Below, piece after piece: positions 23,959 to 35,900 of a stretch of 64,000 nucleotides of DNA. Source of the stretch: Capitella teleta (taxonomy: Eukaryota; Annelida; Polychaeta; Capitellidae); the NCBI GenBank assembly GCA_000328365.1, contig KB307129.1, positions 57,115 to 121,114 on the forward strand. The letters run 5' to 3'. A model generated the notes under the pieces. That model was not told the DNA's origin, searched no databases, and saw only the letters and a list, made by a program, of their open reading frames with translations. A program made the position numbers and the translations under genes. Position 1 is the first letter of the stretch, and each line of letters opens with the position of its first letter.

Positions 23959-24207
23959 GCGCGGCACACGTACAATCCTCCCCCCACCCCGCATCTCGCC
24001 GAATAAAAATGAGTTAAGCCAAATGGCCGATGCTGAAATTATCCCAAACTGCGTGTATATTTTAATGAGAATGTTGTCCCGCATTGATTCCCGATGAAGC
24101 ATCTGTTTGGTTGCATTGGCTGCTAAAGGACCGGATGACTGAATGGCATCAGTCCACGCGTGTCGCATATTCCACGAGGCAGCGTTTCCTGGCCGCGTCG
24201 CCGCCAT
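23959..24207 (-). CDS. Possible first exon of an unrecognised minus-strand gene
   Basis: An ORF begins MAATRPGNAASWNMRHAW at an ATG in a YY1-like context (attatggcggcg) and runs 83 codons to a strong donor (gtaagtat). It is GC-rich compared with its surroundings. It contains one hydrophobic stretch (YTQFGIISASAIWLNSFLF) that could be a membrane segment near its end. No downstream exon was found with confidence, and no family is recognised. It lies divergently upstream of FBXO11. Confidence 0.3.
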
Positions 24208-24288
24208 AATGTTATCGACTGGCACGTGCGTGCATCTCGACCCACATGCCGCCTTTGTCCAATCGACGTAACGCGCGGGAGGCACGGA

Positions 24289-24546
24289 TCAATCAATTAT
24301 TCCCTGCTGCCCGCTGATGACGCTCAGGGCCGGCTTATCCGGATGGAATAAGCTTCCCCTAGCGTCCAATTGAGCAGCATCATGAGCATGGGGGAATAAT
24401 TTCGCCCGTAATGTAGACGACATTTTATGCGGGCTTTTTAATGTCATAATTGCTTCTTCCCTATTAGGACCAAACACCGTTTTGGGGGGATTTTCTTTAG
24501 TGGTTGCCTGTACAAAGGTTTTGTTTATTTTATCTCCGAAATCCAT
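24289..24546 (-). CDS. Possible short ORF divergent from FBXO11, 85 residues
   Basis: Starts ATGGATTTCGGAG, 286 bp from the FBXO11 start codon and on the opposite strand. It encodes MDFGDKINKTFVQATTKENP and ends LSVISGQQGIID. The composition (charged, few low-complexity runs) is protein-like, but no family is recognised. It may be a gene sharing a bidirectional promoter with FBXO11, an upstream ORF of the transcript containing 23959-24207, or a chance ORF. Confidence 0.3.
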   Translation of the reverse strand: MDFGDKINKTFVQATTKENPPKTVFGPNREEAIMTLKSPHKMSSTLRAKLFPHAHDAAQLDARGSLFHPDKPALSVISGQQGIID

Positions 24547-24599
24547 AAAAGCGTCGCATCCGGAATTTCCGGATATATCGGATAAGTTTAAACCGTTGC

Positions 24600-24775
24600 A
24601 TTCTGCACGTGTGATTTGTTATGGTTCAAAATTTGACATGGACGAACATCCTGTCACGTGACTAATCAGACCTCTGTGATTGGCTGAAAGACCTCATGCA
24701 TATTCATAAATTCCGTCTCATGAATATTCTAACTAAGCGGAAGAGAACAAAAGTGGACAATATGGCGGCGCTCTG
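24600..24775. promoter_or_regulatory. FBXO11 promoter, possibly bidirectional
   Basis: Contains a palindromic E-box (gtcacgtgac, about 24653-24662), an inverted CCAAT (gattggctg, about 24678) and a YY1-type element (caatatggcggcgc, about 24758-24771). YY1 sites of this form usually lie just downstream of the start site and point the same way as transcription, which fits FBXO11. Two open frames run the other way from its far side. Confidence 0.6.
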
Positions 24776-24832
24776 AAGGCTTTCTTCGTTGCCTTCCAGA
24801 CTTTTGAGATTTTAGAGTGATTCCAGCCAAAA

Positions 24833-27800
24833 ATGTCGACTTCTTCCACACGTAGAACACGTCCCGGTAACCGGCGGTCCGGTAGAAGGATGCGGCGGCG
24901 CTCCTGCTCGCCAATTCCGGCAGCCACGGGTGAGTGAAGCGAGGTCGAGTCCTCCCATCATAACAAATGCACTTCTCCGTGCATTTGATATATCTTATTT
25001 CCTCACTTCACCTCTTCCTTCTACTCCTCATCACGATAAAAATATTATTTCCAAAAATAGCGTCGGAGTTAACTTAGCTTTTAAAACGCCTACTGAATTC
25101 AGAATTGTCATTATGTGTAGCGAAATTTTGTTTTCCTCGACCAATGGCATTATTGATTAATTGATTAAAATAGTTATTTTATTCTGATTCACTTCTTCCA
25201 CTGTGAATTGAGAACCATAATAATCAATTGATATAGAAATAATGGAATCTATGGGATGAATTGAAATGTACACTACATGTAGAGTAGGATTTAGTCTTGA
25301 AAATCTTGAAATTATTTTGAGATTTTACTAATGTTAGTTCTTTATTTTGTTGAAATTAAAATAAATGAAGGAATGATCAATTAACTATTAAACTTATTCA
25401 AATCTAGACTTCAAAATTGATCCCCCTTAACCTGGTTTCCAGTCGCAAGTGTTGGTTGAAATAAATGTAAACACTGGCGATAAGCCATGCTTTCGCTGAA
25501 GAGATCTTTTTTGTGTTCAGCCACAGTGGTTAAAGAAAATTGACTGTGGGGAATCCCAGTCTGACAAACTTACTCTCTTTCTGAAGCTTGCTTGTGTGAA
25601 AATAACTTCTAATGAAATTTAATTTAACCCAGTGATATTTAGCTGGTTCTTAGTTCACTGTTTCAAATGTTTGAATATTCATTTATCTCAACTGGAATCT
25701 CTCAATTCCCTAGGTGTGTGTGTGGGTGCATGATTAAATTAATTATGTTAGTAAGTACAGTGAAGAACACTCCATATTTATTTACTGCAAGATAAACTTT
25801 TATGGCTTTTGCTGTCCCACCCGACTTAGGAAATATAATTCTGTGAGAAAAGCAATCGAGTGTCTTATAATAATAGTAATTGTCACTCTTCTGTACCAAA
25901 TAAATATAGGGCCAATTATTTTTACTAATGTGGAACCATTTGGGCATAATTTTTAAATTCTGTATTTTGTGTTATCATTTTGAATTTAATTTTAAATTAC
26001 CATCATGTTATCAATACTATAGATTGCTAAAAATTAACCAAACAAAATTGAGGATTTTTACTGGAACAAGGGTGTTCATTAACTATATTTTCATTATTAT
26101 TTCTGTATCAGCTGCACCGTCTAGGAAACTCAGTATCGAGGGAGGGTCACAGTCCTTTGGTCATCGTTATGACCTCCGTCGCAAGAGGTCAACATCCCCG
26201 TGTTATGGAGACGCTGCTGTTCCCTCTACGAGTGGAGCATCTACGCCAATTCCTGCCAAAAGAAGCAGGATAACAAAGTCCTCTTCGCTTCCTCAACTGA
26301 AAGGTAAATCCCTCCTCTCCCTCCTCTCCCTTCTCCTCCTCACTCCACTCCTCATTCAGGGTCAGCAGGTGCTTATTATCTGCAGCATGAATTACCGGAT
26401 GAAGTGCTGCTCAAAATCTTCTCGTATCTCCTTGAATTCGATTTGTGTTACGCTGCCCAAGTGTGTAAGCGCTTCAATGTTATTGCCAATGACACAGAAT
26501 TATGGTACGCATTTATTCATCAACCACTATGCGCTGTGTTTATTACATGAGGAATTTTTACAGGAAAACTCTTTTTCACAACGTGTACGAGTACGATCTT
26601 CCGCTGTTCAATTCAGAACCCAAAGTATTTGAGTTCACGCAGCCGAGTGACTGTGAACAGGAGAATCCGTGGAAGGACAGCTTCAAACTACTCGTATGTT
26701 CTTGTGTTTGGCAGATTTCGCTATTATGCTCAGTAATATTGTTTCCTTTTTTCAGTATCGAGCATTACACGTGAAACCTAATTATCACGAAGAATATGAA
26801 AATCATCCTGAACGCTACAGAGGCCGAAATATTCTCGTGAGCTCTTGGGATAATTTATTTATATATTTTGATTGTTTTTCTGTGTTTTTTTTTTCCAGTA
26901 CTTTGATACAATAGACGCTGCTTATAATTATGCTGAAGAAGAAGAAGAGAACCCGCTCATCCTTATTCACAGTGGAACCTACCAGCGAGAATTTCTGGTC
27001 ATCGACAGCAACGTCACGTTACTAGGAGCTGGTGAGTGTATAATAAGTCACTTTGTTTTGTAAATCAATCTTTGGCATCTCAGCGTCGGGTAATGTATCT
27101 GATCGTGTTACGATTGAACGCCAAAGTGAGTCAACCATCACATTCTGCGAGGGCGCCAAAGAATCGTACCTGGGTTATGTGACCCTGAAGTTCTCTCCCG
27201 ATTCAAATAATGCTTCACCCGGCGCCCACCACAAGCACTACGCGCTGGAAATCACAGAGCACTGTTCCCCAACCATCGACCACTGCGTCATACGCAGCTC
27301 TTCAGTTGGTGAGTGCTTTTGCTGTTAACTGGTGGTGTGTGTTTTTCATGAGGTCTGTTTTTACAGTCGGGGCTGCGGTATGTGTCCTTGGGGCAGGAGC
27401 TGAGCCACACATCCGGCACTGCGACATCAGTGACTGCGAGAATGTCGGTCTGTACATCACGGATTATGCACAGGGCATGTACGAGGACAATGAAATCAGC
27501 CGAAACGCCCTCGCTGGTGTTTGGGTCAAGAACCACGCGAACCCTATCATGCGCAGGAACCACATACATCACGGCAGAGACGTCGGTATATTCACCTTCG
27601 ACCGAGGGATGGTACGTCTGAAATATTTCTATCGTAGCAGATTAACGCTTGTTTTTTTAAATCCTACAGGGCTACTTTGAAGCTAACGATATTCACAATA
27701 ACCGCATAGCAGGATTTGAGGTGAAGGCAGGAGCAAACCCCACTGTCATCAAATGCGACATCCACCATGGTCAAACCGGAGGCATCTACGTCCATGAGAA

Positions 27801-29930
27801 CGGAAGAGGGCAGTTTTTGGATAATAAAATCCACTCAAACAACTTTGCCGGCGTCTGGGTGACGTCAAACAGCGATCCCACCATCCGCAAGAACGAGATT
27901 TACGATGGACACCAGGGCGGCGTCTACATCTTTGGAGAGGGCCGCGGTCTCATTGAGTACAATAACATCTACGGCAACGCGTTGGCGGGAATTCAGATCA
28001 GGACAAATAGTAATCCCATCGTGCGACACAATAAGATCCACCACGGCCAGCACGGTGGCATTTACGTGGTGAGTGCATGAGTCTTGATTTCTCTTTGATC
28101 GGTTGGTTATGTTGTGTTTTGGTCATCAGCACGAGAAAGGACAAGGGTTAATAGAGGAGAACGAGGTCTACGCCAACACGCTAGCGGGCGTCTGGATCAC
28201 GACTGGCAGCACTCCTATACTGCGCAGGAACCGCATCCACAGCGGCAAACAAGTTGGCGTTTATTTCTACGATAACGGCCACGGCACCCTAGAAGACAAC
28301 GACATCTTCAATCACCTGTACTCTGGCGTTCAAATCAGGACGGGTAGCAATCCGCTGATCAAATGCAACAAGATCTGGGGAGGGCAGAACGGAGGCATCC
28401 TCGTCTATAACGGCGGTCTCGGCATCATCGAGTATAACGAGATTTTTGACAATGCCATGGCTGGCGTGTGGATCAAGACGGACAGTAACCCCGTTCTACG
28501 CTGCAACAAGATCCACGATGGGCGTGACGGCGGGATTTGCATCTTCAATGGGGGTCGAGGGGTCCTTGAGGAGAACGATATTTTCCGGAACGCCCAGGCT
28601 GGCGTGCTCATCAGCAACCAGAGCAACCCAACACTCCGCAGAAATCGAATTTTTGACGGACAGGCAGCAGGTGTTGAGATCACAAATAACGCCACGGCTA
28701 CCCTCGAAGGCAACAAGATCTTCAATAACAAGTTCGGTGGCCTCTGTCTGGCCAGCGGCGTGCTTCCAGTGCTGAAAGGTCAGTATCTCCCGCTATCAGA
28801 ATCTCGTAAATTAGACTGCTTTGTTGATTATCATCAGTGTAGTTCTTTTTGAAATGAAGTTTCTATGCATATGTTCTTAGTTTCTATCTGCTAGATGTGG
28901 ACAGTGAATTCAATTTCTCTTGATTATTTCCCTCAGACAACCGAATATTCAGCAATCAGAACATGGTTGACAAAGCCGTTTCTTCCGGCCAGTGTCTCTA
29001 CAAAATCTCCTCATATACCAGCTTCCCAATGCACGACTTCTACCGGTCGGTGTCTGCGTATATCTGTTATTCTCATCTTGAAATATTACTTTACTTGTCA
29101 TTTTAATATCTTTGTTTTTCACTGGATATCTCATCTCGTATATCTTAATCTTATCTCATTGTCTTCAGGTGTCGGACATGCAACACAACCGATCGTAACG
29201 CCATCTGCGTGAATTGCATAAAGACGTGTCATGCAGGACATCAGGTGGAGTTTATCAGACATGACAGGTCAGCAATCACTAAATAGTTTCGCCCTAATTG
29301 CTCTTTTTTATATTTTTATGAGCTTTGTCCATTTCGGCTTTGAATGTCTGAATGCGTTCTTTGTCTAACTTATATTGCAGGCTTCTTGCAGTTGATTCGA
29401 ACTAAGGGAAAAATACTTTTAATTTTGAATAATAAACACCTAGACTCTGGTCTAGAGAAATTTTAATCAGCCTTGAATTGTTTTGCTGTGGAAAATTATT
29501 CTTGACATTTGTTAATATAATTTACGTGATGTCTGTAGGCTTCAGATGTATTTTTCTCTTGTTTTGTTGATTAAAATATTGAAGGGATAATTATCTATGT
29601 TCATGTTTGTCCCAGACCTTTCTTTGATTGCATACATGCATCTTCACCATGGACGACTTGGTGCAAATATTTCCATGAGAGTTAAATTTGATGATGATCA
29701 AATATTTAAATTTTCTCAAAATTGGAATATTTGGGCTGAAGATATATACTAAAGAAATCTTTCTCTGTTGAATGTATGGTTGATATTTGGTTGATTTCAG
29801 GTTTTTCTGTGACTGTGGAGCAGGGACCTTGAAATGCCAGTGCCAATTGCAAGGGGAACCTCAGCAAGACACGGACACGCTGTACGATTCAGCCGCTCCG
29901 ATGGAGTCAAACACACTCTTAGTCAACTAA
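24833..29930 (+). CDS. FBXO11: FBXO11, F-box/beta-helix/UBR-box ubiquitin ligase subunit, 13 exons, complete
   Basis: FBXO11 is the substrate receptor of an SCF (SKP1-CUL1-F-box) ubiquitin ligase. Exons: 24833-24929, 26112-26303, 26360-26504, 26564-26693, 26756-26836, 26899-27031, 27084-27308, 27367-27611, 27670-28068, 28130-28778, 28937-29045, 29169-29267, 29801-29930; the sum is 2634 nt, 877 residues (human 927). An Arg/Ser-rich basic N-terminus ([20 protein letters not shown]) precedes the F-box (about 100-145: [20 protein letters not shown]). Residues 250-780 form right-handed parallel beta-helix repeats of about 23 residues (for example [38 protein letters not shown]). A UBR-type zinc finger follows ([20 protein letters not shown] ... 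FFCDCGAG). The C-terminal DTDTLYDSA matches vertebrate FBXO11. The start ATG is the first after the YY1 site. Intron 1 is 1182 bp, the others mostly 52-160 bp, with intron 12 at 533 bp. Confidence 0.97.
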
Positions 29931-31803
29931 CCAGCGAGTGTGCAACCTCCTTTCCCCTCCTTCTTCTACTTGTGTGTACTTAGCCAAAATGTGACTGTGC
30001 GTGCGGTAAACACTGCCCTCTGTTGTGCACTGCTGAAGACGAAATTCATTGAAGACCTCCCCCGCCCTCTATCCGAAACGTTACCAACCACAAGAGAAAA
30101 TATTCTTATTTACTGTGATGTTGTGCTTATAAATAATTACGATTTCATCATAATTCATGTTGCTGCGTGTGTGCATGGACTTCTTTCTGGGTTAGGCTTT
30201 TTCAATTTTTTTTAGGCTTTTTCAAATTATAATTTTTTTCTTGTTTTTCTGTGTGTGTGTGTTTGTTTTGAGTGTTCCTCCTTTTTTTATATTAAAAAAA
30301 TACCAAAATTGTATATGTCTCCATTTTTTATATTTACAAAGTTTGTGAACAACTGGATTGTTGTAATGCCATTTTTTCTTCTTTTTTTTTTCTTTTTTTT
30401 TTTTTTTTTTTTTTTCTCTCTCCTATGGTGAATTACTCCTCTTGTAAAGATTGGATTGTACATATGAATTTACTCGTCTTATAATATGCGCCAGTTCTCA
30501 TTTTACTTTTATTATTATTATTATTGTTATTCTATCATATTCGCTATGTATACAAACAAGTCTATTATGCATCGGGGTTATATTTTTCTTTTCTTTTTTG
30601 TAACATAGCTGGCTATTTTCTCAGTTTTACATTTTCTTCTGAGGGCCAATTTGGCTGGAAGTTCCCATGATTCAAACTCAATTTTTTTTTTTTTTTTTTT
30701 TTTTTCTTTCCGTCAGCCCTCGATAAGAGTTTCATCCATTTGAAATTTCTCTTTCATTTTAAAATCCTCAGTGCCATTTTGATCATATGATTTTTTTTGA
30801 TTTTTTTTTTTTTTAATGAAAATAACTCCTGCGTCTGTTTGAATAATTCCTTACAGCAACAATTACATTATGCCTATTTGCCTACCTAAGAAACAATTAC
30901 CTCAAGTGTACGGTTCATATTATGAAACAGCATCCCATTTATTTCTTTTGAGTATTGAAAAAATGTTATTTTTAAAAGTTTTGAAGAAAGAAAAAAATCT
31001 TATGATTTTTTTTTTTTTTTTTTCCATGTTGTATGTTGTTTTTAATCGGTGAATGGTTCTTTTTTTTTCTCCTACTTTTATTTTTCGTTGTTTTTAATAA
31101 CTTTTTGTTTTCTTCAATTCTGGGGCTTCTTTTTTTCATACACAACTTGAGTCGGTTACAACCAGGAAAAGAAATGTGGTTACGACCGAAGCCTATCTGC
31201 TCGGCCTAAATTACGTGAAACTTGGTAATACATGTTACTGGTATATACTTCCATTGATATTGTAACTGAAGGTTGCAAAATTGATTATAATTAAATCCAT
31301 ATATATTTTGGTTTACTCTTTTTATTTGAGATACAATTTTCCATGATGAATGATGATGATATTTTCCCAGAGAGCAGATCTCATGGCATACAAACTCCAG
31401 CTTGAGGTTTCCATTAACCAGATGAAGGTTGTAACCGCAGTTGCATGAAAACACCCCTGTCCACCTCTTTGCCTTCTTTTGTTGACTGTTCTGTTTTGGA
31501 ATATTTTCTTTCTTTTTGTTCTTTTCATACAGCGATCAATTATTTATGCGTGTGTTAATGTAATGGCTAAAAAAAATCATATACTTATTTCAACGGCTGC
31601 AATGTTTGGTTTTTTTTTCTCTTTCTCTTTCTTTCTCAATCGCGCGCATATTGTTCCATTTATCAACGAGCAAAAAAATATATATATATACTTTTTTTTG
31701 TGCTGTGTGAGAGATTTTGTGAGATGGAATGTGATTTTTTACTCTGTAATGTTTTTCGTGTCATTTTGTTCAAAGGGTTTGTTCCCTCTTCAAAGTAAAT
31801 AAA
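29931..31803 (+). other. FBXO11 3' UTR with many T-runs, ending at a poly(A) signal
   Basis: Between the stop and AATAAA at 31798-31803 there is no other gene. The segment is rich in T-runs of 10-22 bases (about 30379-30417, 30681-30705, 31006-31023). If transcribed to 31.8 kb, the UTR is about 1.9 kb. The end could be earlier. Confidence 0.5.
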
Positions 31804-32055
31804 ATAGGCAATGTTAACCAATGCGCTCTCCATTCATTCATCTGACCTTTGGCCTCTACTCAAGTCAGTTGTTTGTTCCGATTTCTCAGAGGTTAAAATG
31901 CCAATTCATTTATGTGCAGCTTTTTCAACAAAAAATTAACTGACGAATGCTTGCTCCAAAGTCAATAGTGAAATTTCAGTTCAGTTGAAACAAGTTCTTA
32001 TAATTGAGTTATACTGTTACATGTATTGGAATAAGACTGTAAAATGCCATTCACA

Positions 32056-32320
32056 TATTATGTGCGTGATTGCGTTTCCCGCACGCGCGCGCGCACGCAT
32101 CGTTCGGCCCGCGAATCGTTACGTCCGCATAATTATAATTTTGCATGCGGGCCATATTTCCATCGGAATCTTCCATTGAATTTGCAACCGAAAAAAGTGT
32201 TTAGGTGCGTTTACCAAACCGACCCATTTGAATGCGTGCGGGAAACGCACGCATAAATGCTGCCGCAAATGTGAACGCACATGGGAAATACACACATAAT
32301 GTGCGTGCGTGGAGGTCGGA
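32056..32320. repeat. CpG-rich inverted repeats with alternating GC tract
   Basis: tgcgtttcccgcacgc (32071-32086) is an exact inverted match of gcgtgcgggaaacgca (32234-32249). Looser versions (atgtgcgttcac..., cacacataatgtgcgtgcgtgg) extend to about 32310. A purine-pyrimidine alternation (gcacgcgcgcgcgcacgcat, 32081-32100) could adopt Z-DNA. The repeats suggest a decayed MITE or foldback. Confidence 0.6.
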
Positions 32321-32339
32321 GATCCCAATTAAAATCATC

Positions 32340-32994
32340 GTCATAGTATATAATTTATAAATGATCACAAAGTGCTACACATGTATGTTTCATCATATTT
32401 TATTAATCTCTTACATACAATAAACAAAAAATCACCATATGTACATATCGCATAGATGGACAATCTTCCAATTAGACATAATTAAAACATTAACTAAACT
32501 CCCCCCCCCCCCTTTCCTCCCTCAACCCGAACATGTGAACGGCGGCGCTGAAGACTGCAGATGGAGATGCGTTATGATTCATTGGATGAATCGATTATAC
32601 GTAAGAGTAAGCACAATCACAACATTTATGGACATTTTGTGTCCGGATAATATTCGACTGATTGAGGAAATCTTATTTTCACATGTTCCGGACGTAACAT
32701 ATTTTGGCGGAGTCTATATTGATAATAATATTTATTTGTTGCCTGGGATGTCCATGATATCACCATCATGCTATGAAGGAGACACGGAATATCGTTTTAA
32801 AGACATTGTTTTCATTGTCGCTACTTCATATTTACAACGAGCATTATGATCGCCAAGCGGAAGTTTACTCGAAAGACTTCGCTCCACGTCGAAATCATGT
32901 AAAAGTCACAAAAATCACGATAAAGCAGAAAAACTGTGCCGCATGCAATTAATTGTCACGATTTTGCAGTGAAACAGAGTCGATTATAATTACA
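32340..32994. other. Upstream region of SLC30A6
   Basis: Contains a C-run (32501-32512) and an ORF at 32439-32849 without recognisable content. No TATA box is clear. The SLC30A6 start codon follows at 32995. Confidence 0.35.
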
Positions 32995-35900
32995 ATGGCC
33001 GCTCTGAAAGGTAGGTTTCCACGATTTCATCAATAGTACAATACCGGCAATACGGACTACCTCAATTCAGAATAATAAATAAAATAATCATAATTCACTT
33101 TTCATTTTCCTCGAAATTGAATTGATTAGGCCTACCAGAATCAATATCATGATTCTGTCTTTATGATTGACTGTAGACAAGTCGGTTCACTTAACCCGAA
33201 CCCAAAATTCTTATGGTAATAAGTAAAATAACATTAACATTATATTATATATACTAATAATTTCACCATTGTTACCTTCAGGATAATTTGGAAAATAACG
33301 GAAACAACTTTATTGAGTTTATGTGACTTATTATTACATAGAAAAGGGAGGATATAACTGCATCTGCTGATTTTGAAAAATTATGCGGAGCGATATCAGA
33401 ATCCGATCTGATTATTCTGTGCACTTACGACAGATTTCCGGGCAATTGGCGCATGCTTATTTATGGACAACTACCAAGTGCCGACAAAGGACCATGGTAT
33501 CATAACTGGATCTTGTACTGTGGAAGTACAATGGTTTACAACCGTTCTTTGGATGATTTATGTAATAGATTTTACGAATAATTTCATGTTTATTATATTC
33601 AGAATAATTCTATAAAGAGTGGAAACAACTTTATCAAATTTGTATCATTTATTCTGTGGACTAACAATGGAATGCCGATCAAATGTTTTTTTCTTATCTG
33701 TGGATAACTTGCAAGTGCTGATGAAGGACCATGGTATGATCACTGTGAGAATAGTAGAGGAGAGGTGCCGGAATACACAAATTGCTAACTTTCTCCAAAA
33801 AAAAAATCATAGCGCCCTCTTTAGGGCGACAGGGGGACCCTTTCCCCAATTGCAGAATTTAGGGTCCAGGTTAATTTGCCAAGTGCTTGGGAACGAGAGA
33901 CTAGATGAAGATCATCAGCTGATTGGTTCTGAATTTGAAGATCATAAGATGCGCCATAAACAATGACCAAATTCTTCTTCAGCCTTCAGGTAGTCTGCCA
34001 TTGATCTGGTCCGTCATGATCAGCCATGTGCCATTTAAAATAATAAAATATAATTAAATATTCAATGTAATTGTTGATTTACAAATTCCAAAGCTGCGTT
34101 TACCTAGTACATATGCACTAAAACTCCTCATTCAGTCCTGGAGTCATTCGTCACTACTCCAAATTTGCCACTATTTGAAAGTCCCAACCTAAATTGCATT
34201 GAACATAACCCATATAGCTGTGCCACTCCTCTATCTCAGTATGTGCATCTCACAGTTGTTGCGTCCTTGGGTTGTTCACTATGTGTGAAAACATAACGAA
34301 CAGGCAGCTCGTTAATTAGTCCTTCCAACTAATTTCAAGTTCCTCTTTGTTTTTCGATCATTGAACATCATACAGCGAAAGAATTATTTGTACCTGTCAT
34401 GACCAAATAGATATTATAGATCTGTAGAAAGAGGTGGATTCCATTCTGGCTTTTTCTTTTGTTGGTTCATGTCACTGTGCAATGTACATAACCAATGCCA
34501 CCAGGACCAAACCAGAAGTTATGCTCTCCATCGAGCAAAATACGAAAGCAATGGCACTCGTGATACTTCTGGCTGAGTACTCGCAAGAGAGGTGGTGGCC
34601 GAGTGTTTAGCGTGCTCGCCTCGAAAAGGCTTGGCGCTGGCCACTCCCGCTTACCTCCTCGAATCACATAAGCCTTAGCTGCTTCAGGATTCCGTGTTGT
34701 TAAATATTTAAAAAAAAAACACTTTGTGCGCTCCTCGATACCAAGCATGCAGAGAAAGAAAATTTATTCTAAGTTCTGAAGAATCGTGGATTCATGGAAT
34801 TAACCGGTTTCTTTCTTTTCAGAACTCCGCATGCGAAACAATGCATCAGTTGACATCCCTGATCTGCCTGTGAGTTCACTTACCAATATATGACCTGACC
34901 TGATCCACTTTCTTTCATCCAGGGCACCATTCATCCATTCTCTTCAAACGACAAATCAAAACTTTCATTTTTCCGTCGAGAATTGTCTGAAGTTCTCGCA
35001 GAGAAACAGGTAGGATTTTTTATGCATCTTTGTTTTTGTTTTTTGTTCTTTTCAGAAATATCTACAAAAATATATATCAATGTTTTTTTCGTTTTTTTTT
35101 TTCTGTATAGAATATATATATATATATAATTATTTTTTGTTCACTTTCCAGGGTAAGAAAATCCTTACGTTCTGCTTTTTGAATATCTCTGTGACGACCA
35201 TTTTGCTACTCTGGTGCAATTCAACCAACAGCATGGGTAAGCACTTCCCCCTCCCGTCCCTCAAATAATCCCTTTTTCCCATTAACCTCAGCCCTGACGG
35301 CGTTCACTTACCTCACGATGTTTGATCTGATGTACCTCATGACGGTCCTCATGTCAATCTGGGTTCACAAACAGAAGAGTTCCGAAGTCTATTCGTTTGG
35401 GTACGAACGCTTTGAAGTATTGGCTGTGTTCTCCAGTACAATTTTAGCCATGCTGGGATCATTCTTCATCATAAAAGAAAGGTCTTTATTATTTTATTCA
35501 TATTGCAGTTTATTAATTATTTTCTCTGCCCAACAGTGTTGAACGAATGTTTATCCAGCCTGATATTCGGACGTATGTATATTATTTTATTTGGAATTAT
35601 TTCTTAATTCTATTCAAAATGCAGGGGTCGTCTACTGGTTGGCACCGTTGTGGGTTTATGCTGGCATCTGGTCATAACGTACAGCATAGAAAACAAAGCC
35701 TTCACTCATGTTGTGGCAGCTTCCTCATCGTCATGGTTACAGGAGCACGTTTCAGATATCAGTCAAAGGTGAGCTGACCCCAGCGTGACCTAATGTTGAT
35801 CTTATTTGACCCATTTCAGCATCTGCCATGCGGTACCTGGATTGAGCAAGCTTCTTCTTCCCCGCATCAACCCTTTTGCCCTGATCGGTTTCGCTGCGTC

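Noticed and set aside
34588-34660. Functional tRNA-Ser/Leu gene
   Set aside because: The D-arm and anticodon region resemble a tRNA, but there is no proper T-arm, acceptor stem or Pol III terminator; the shared tail with 46131 marks it as a SINE.
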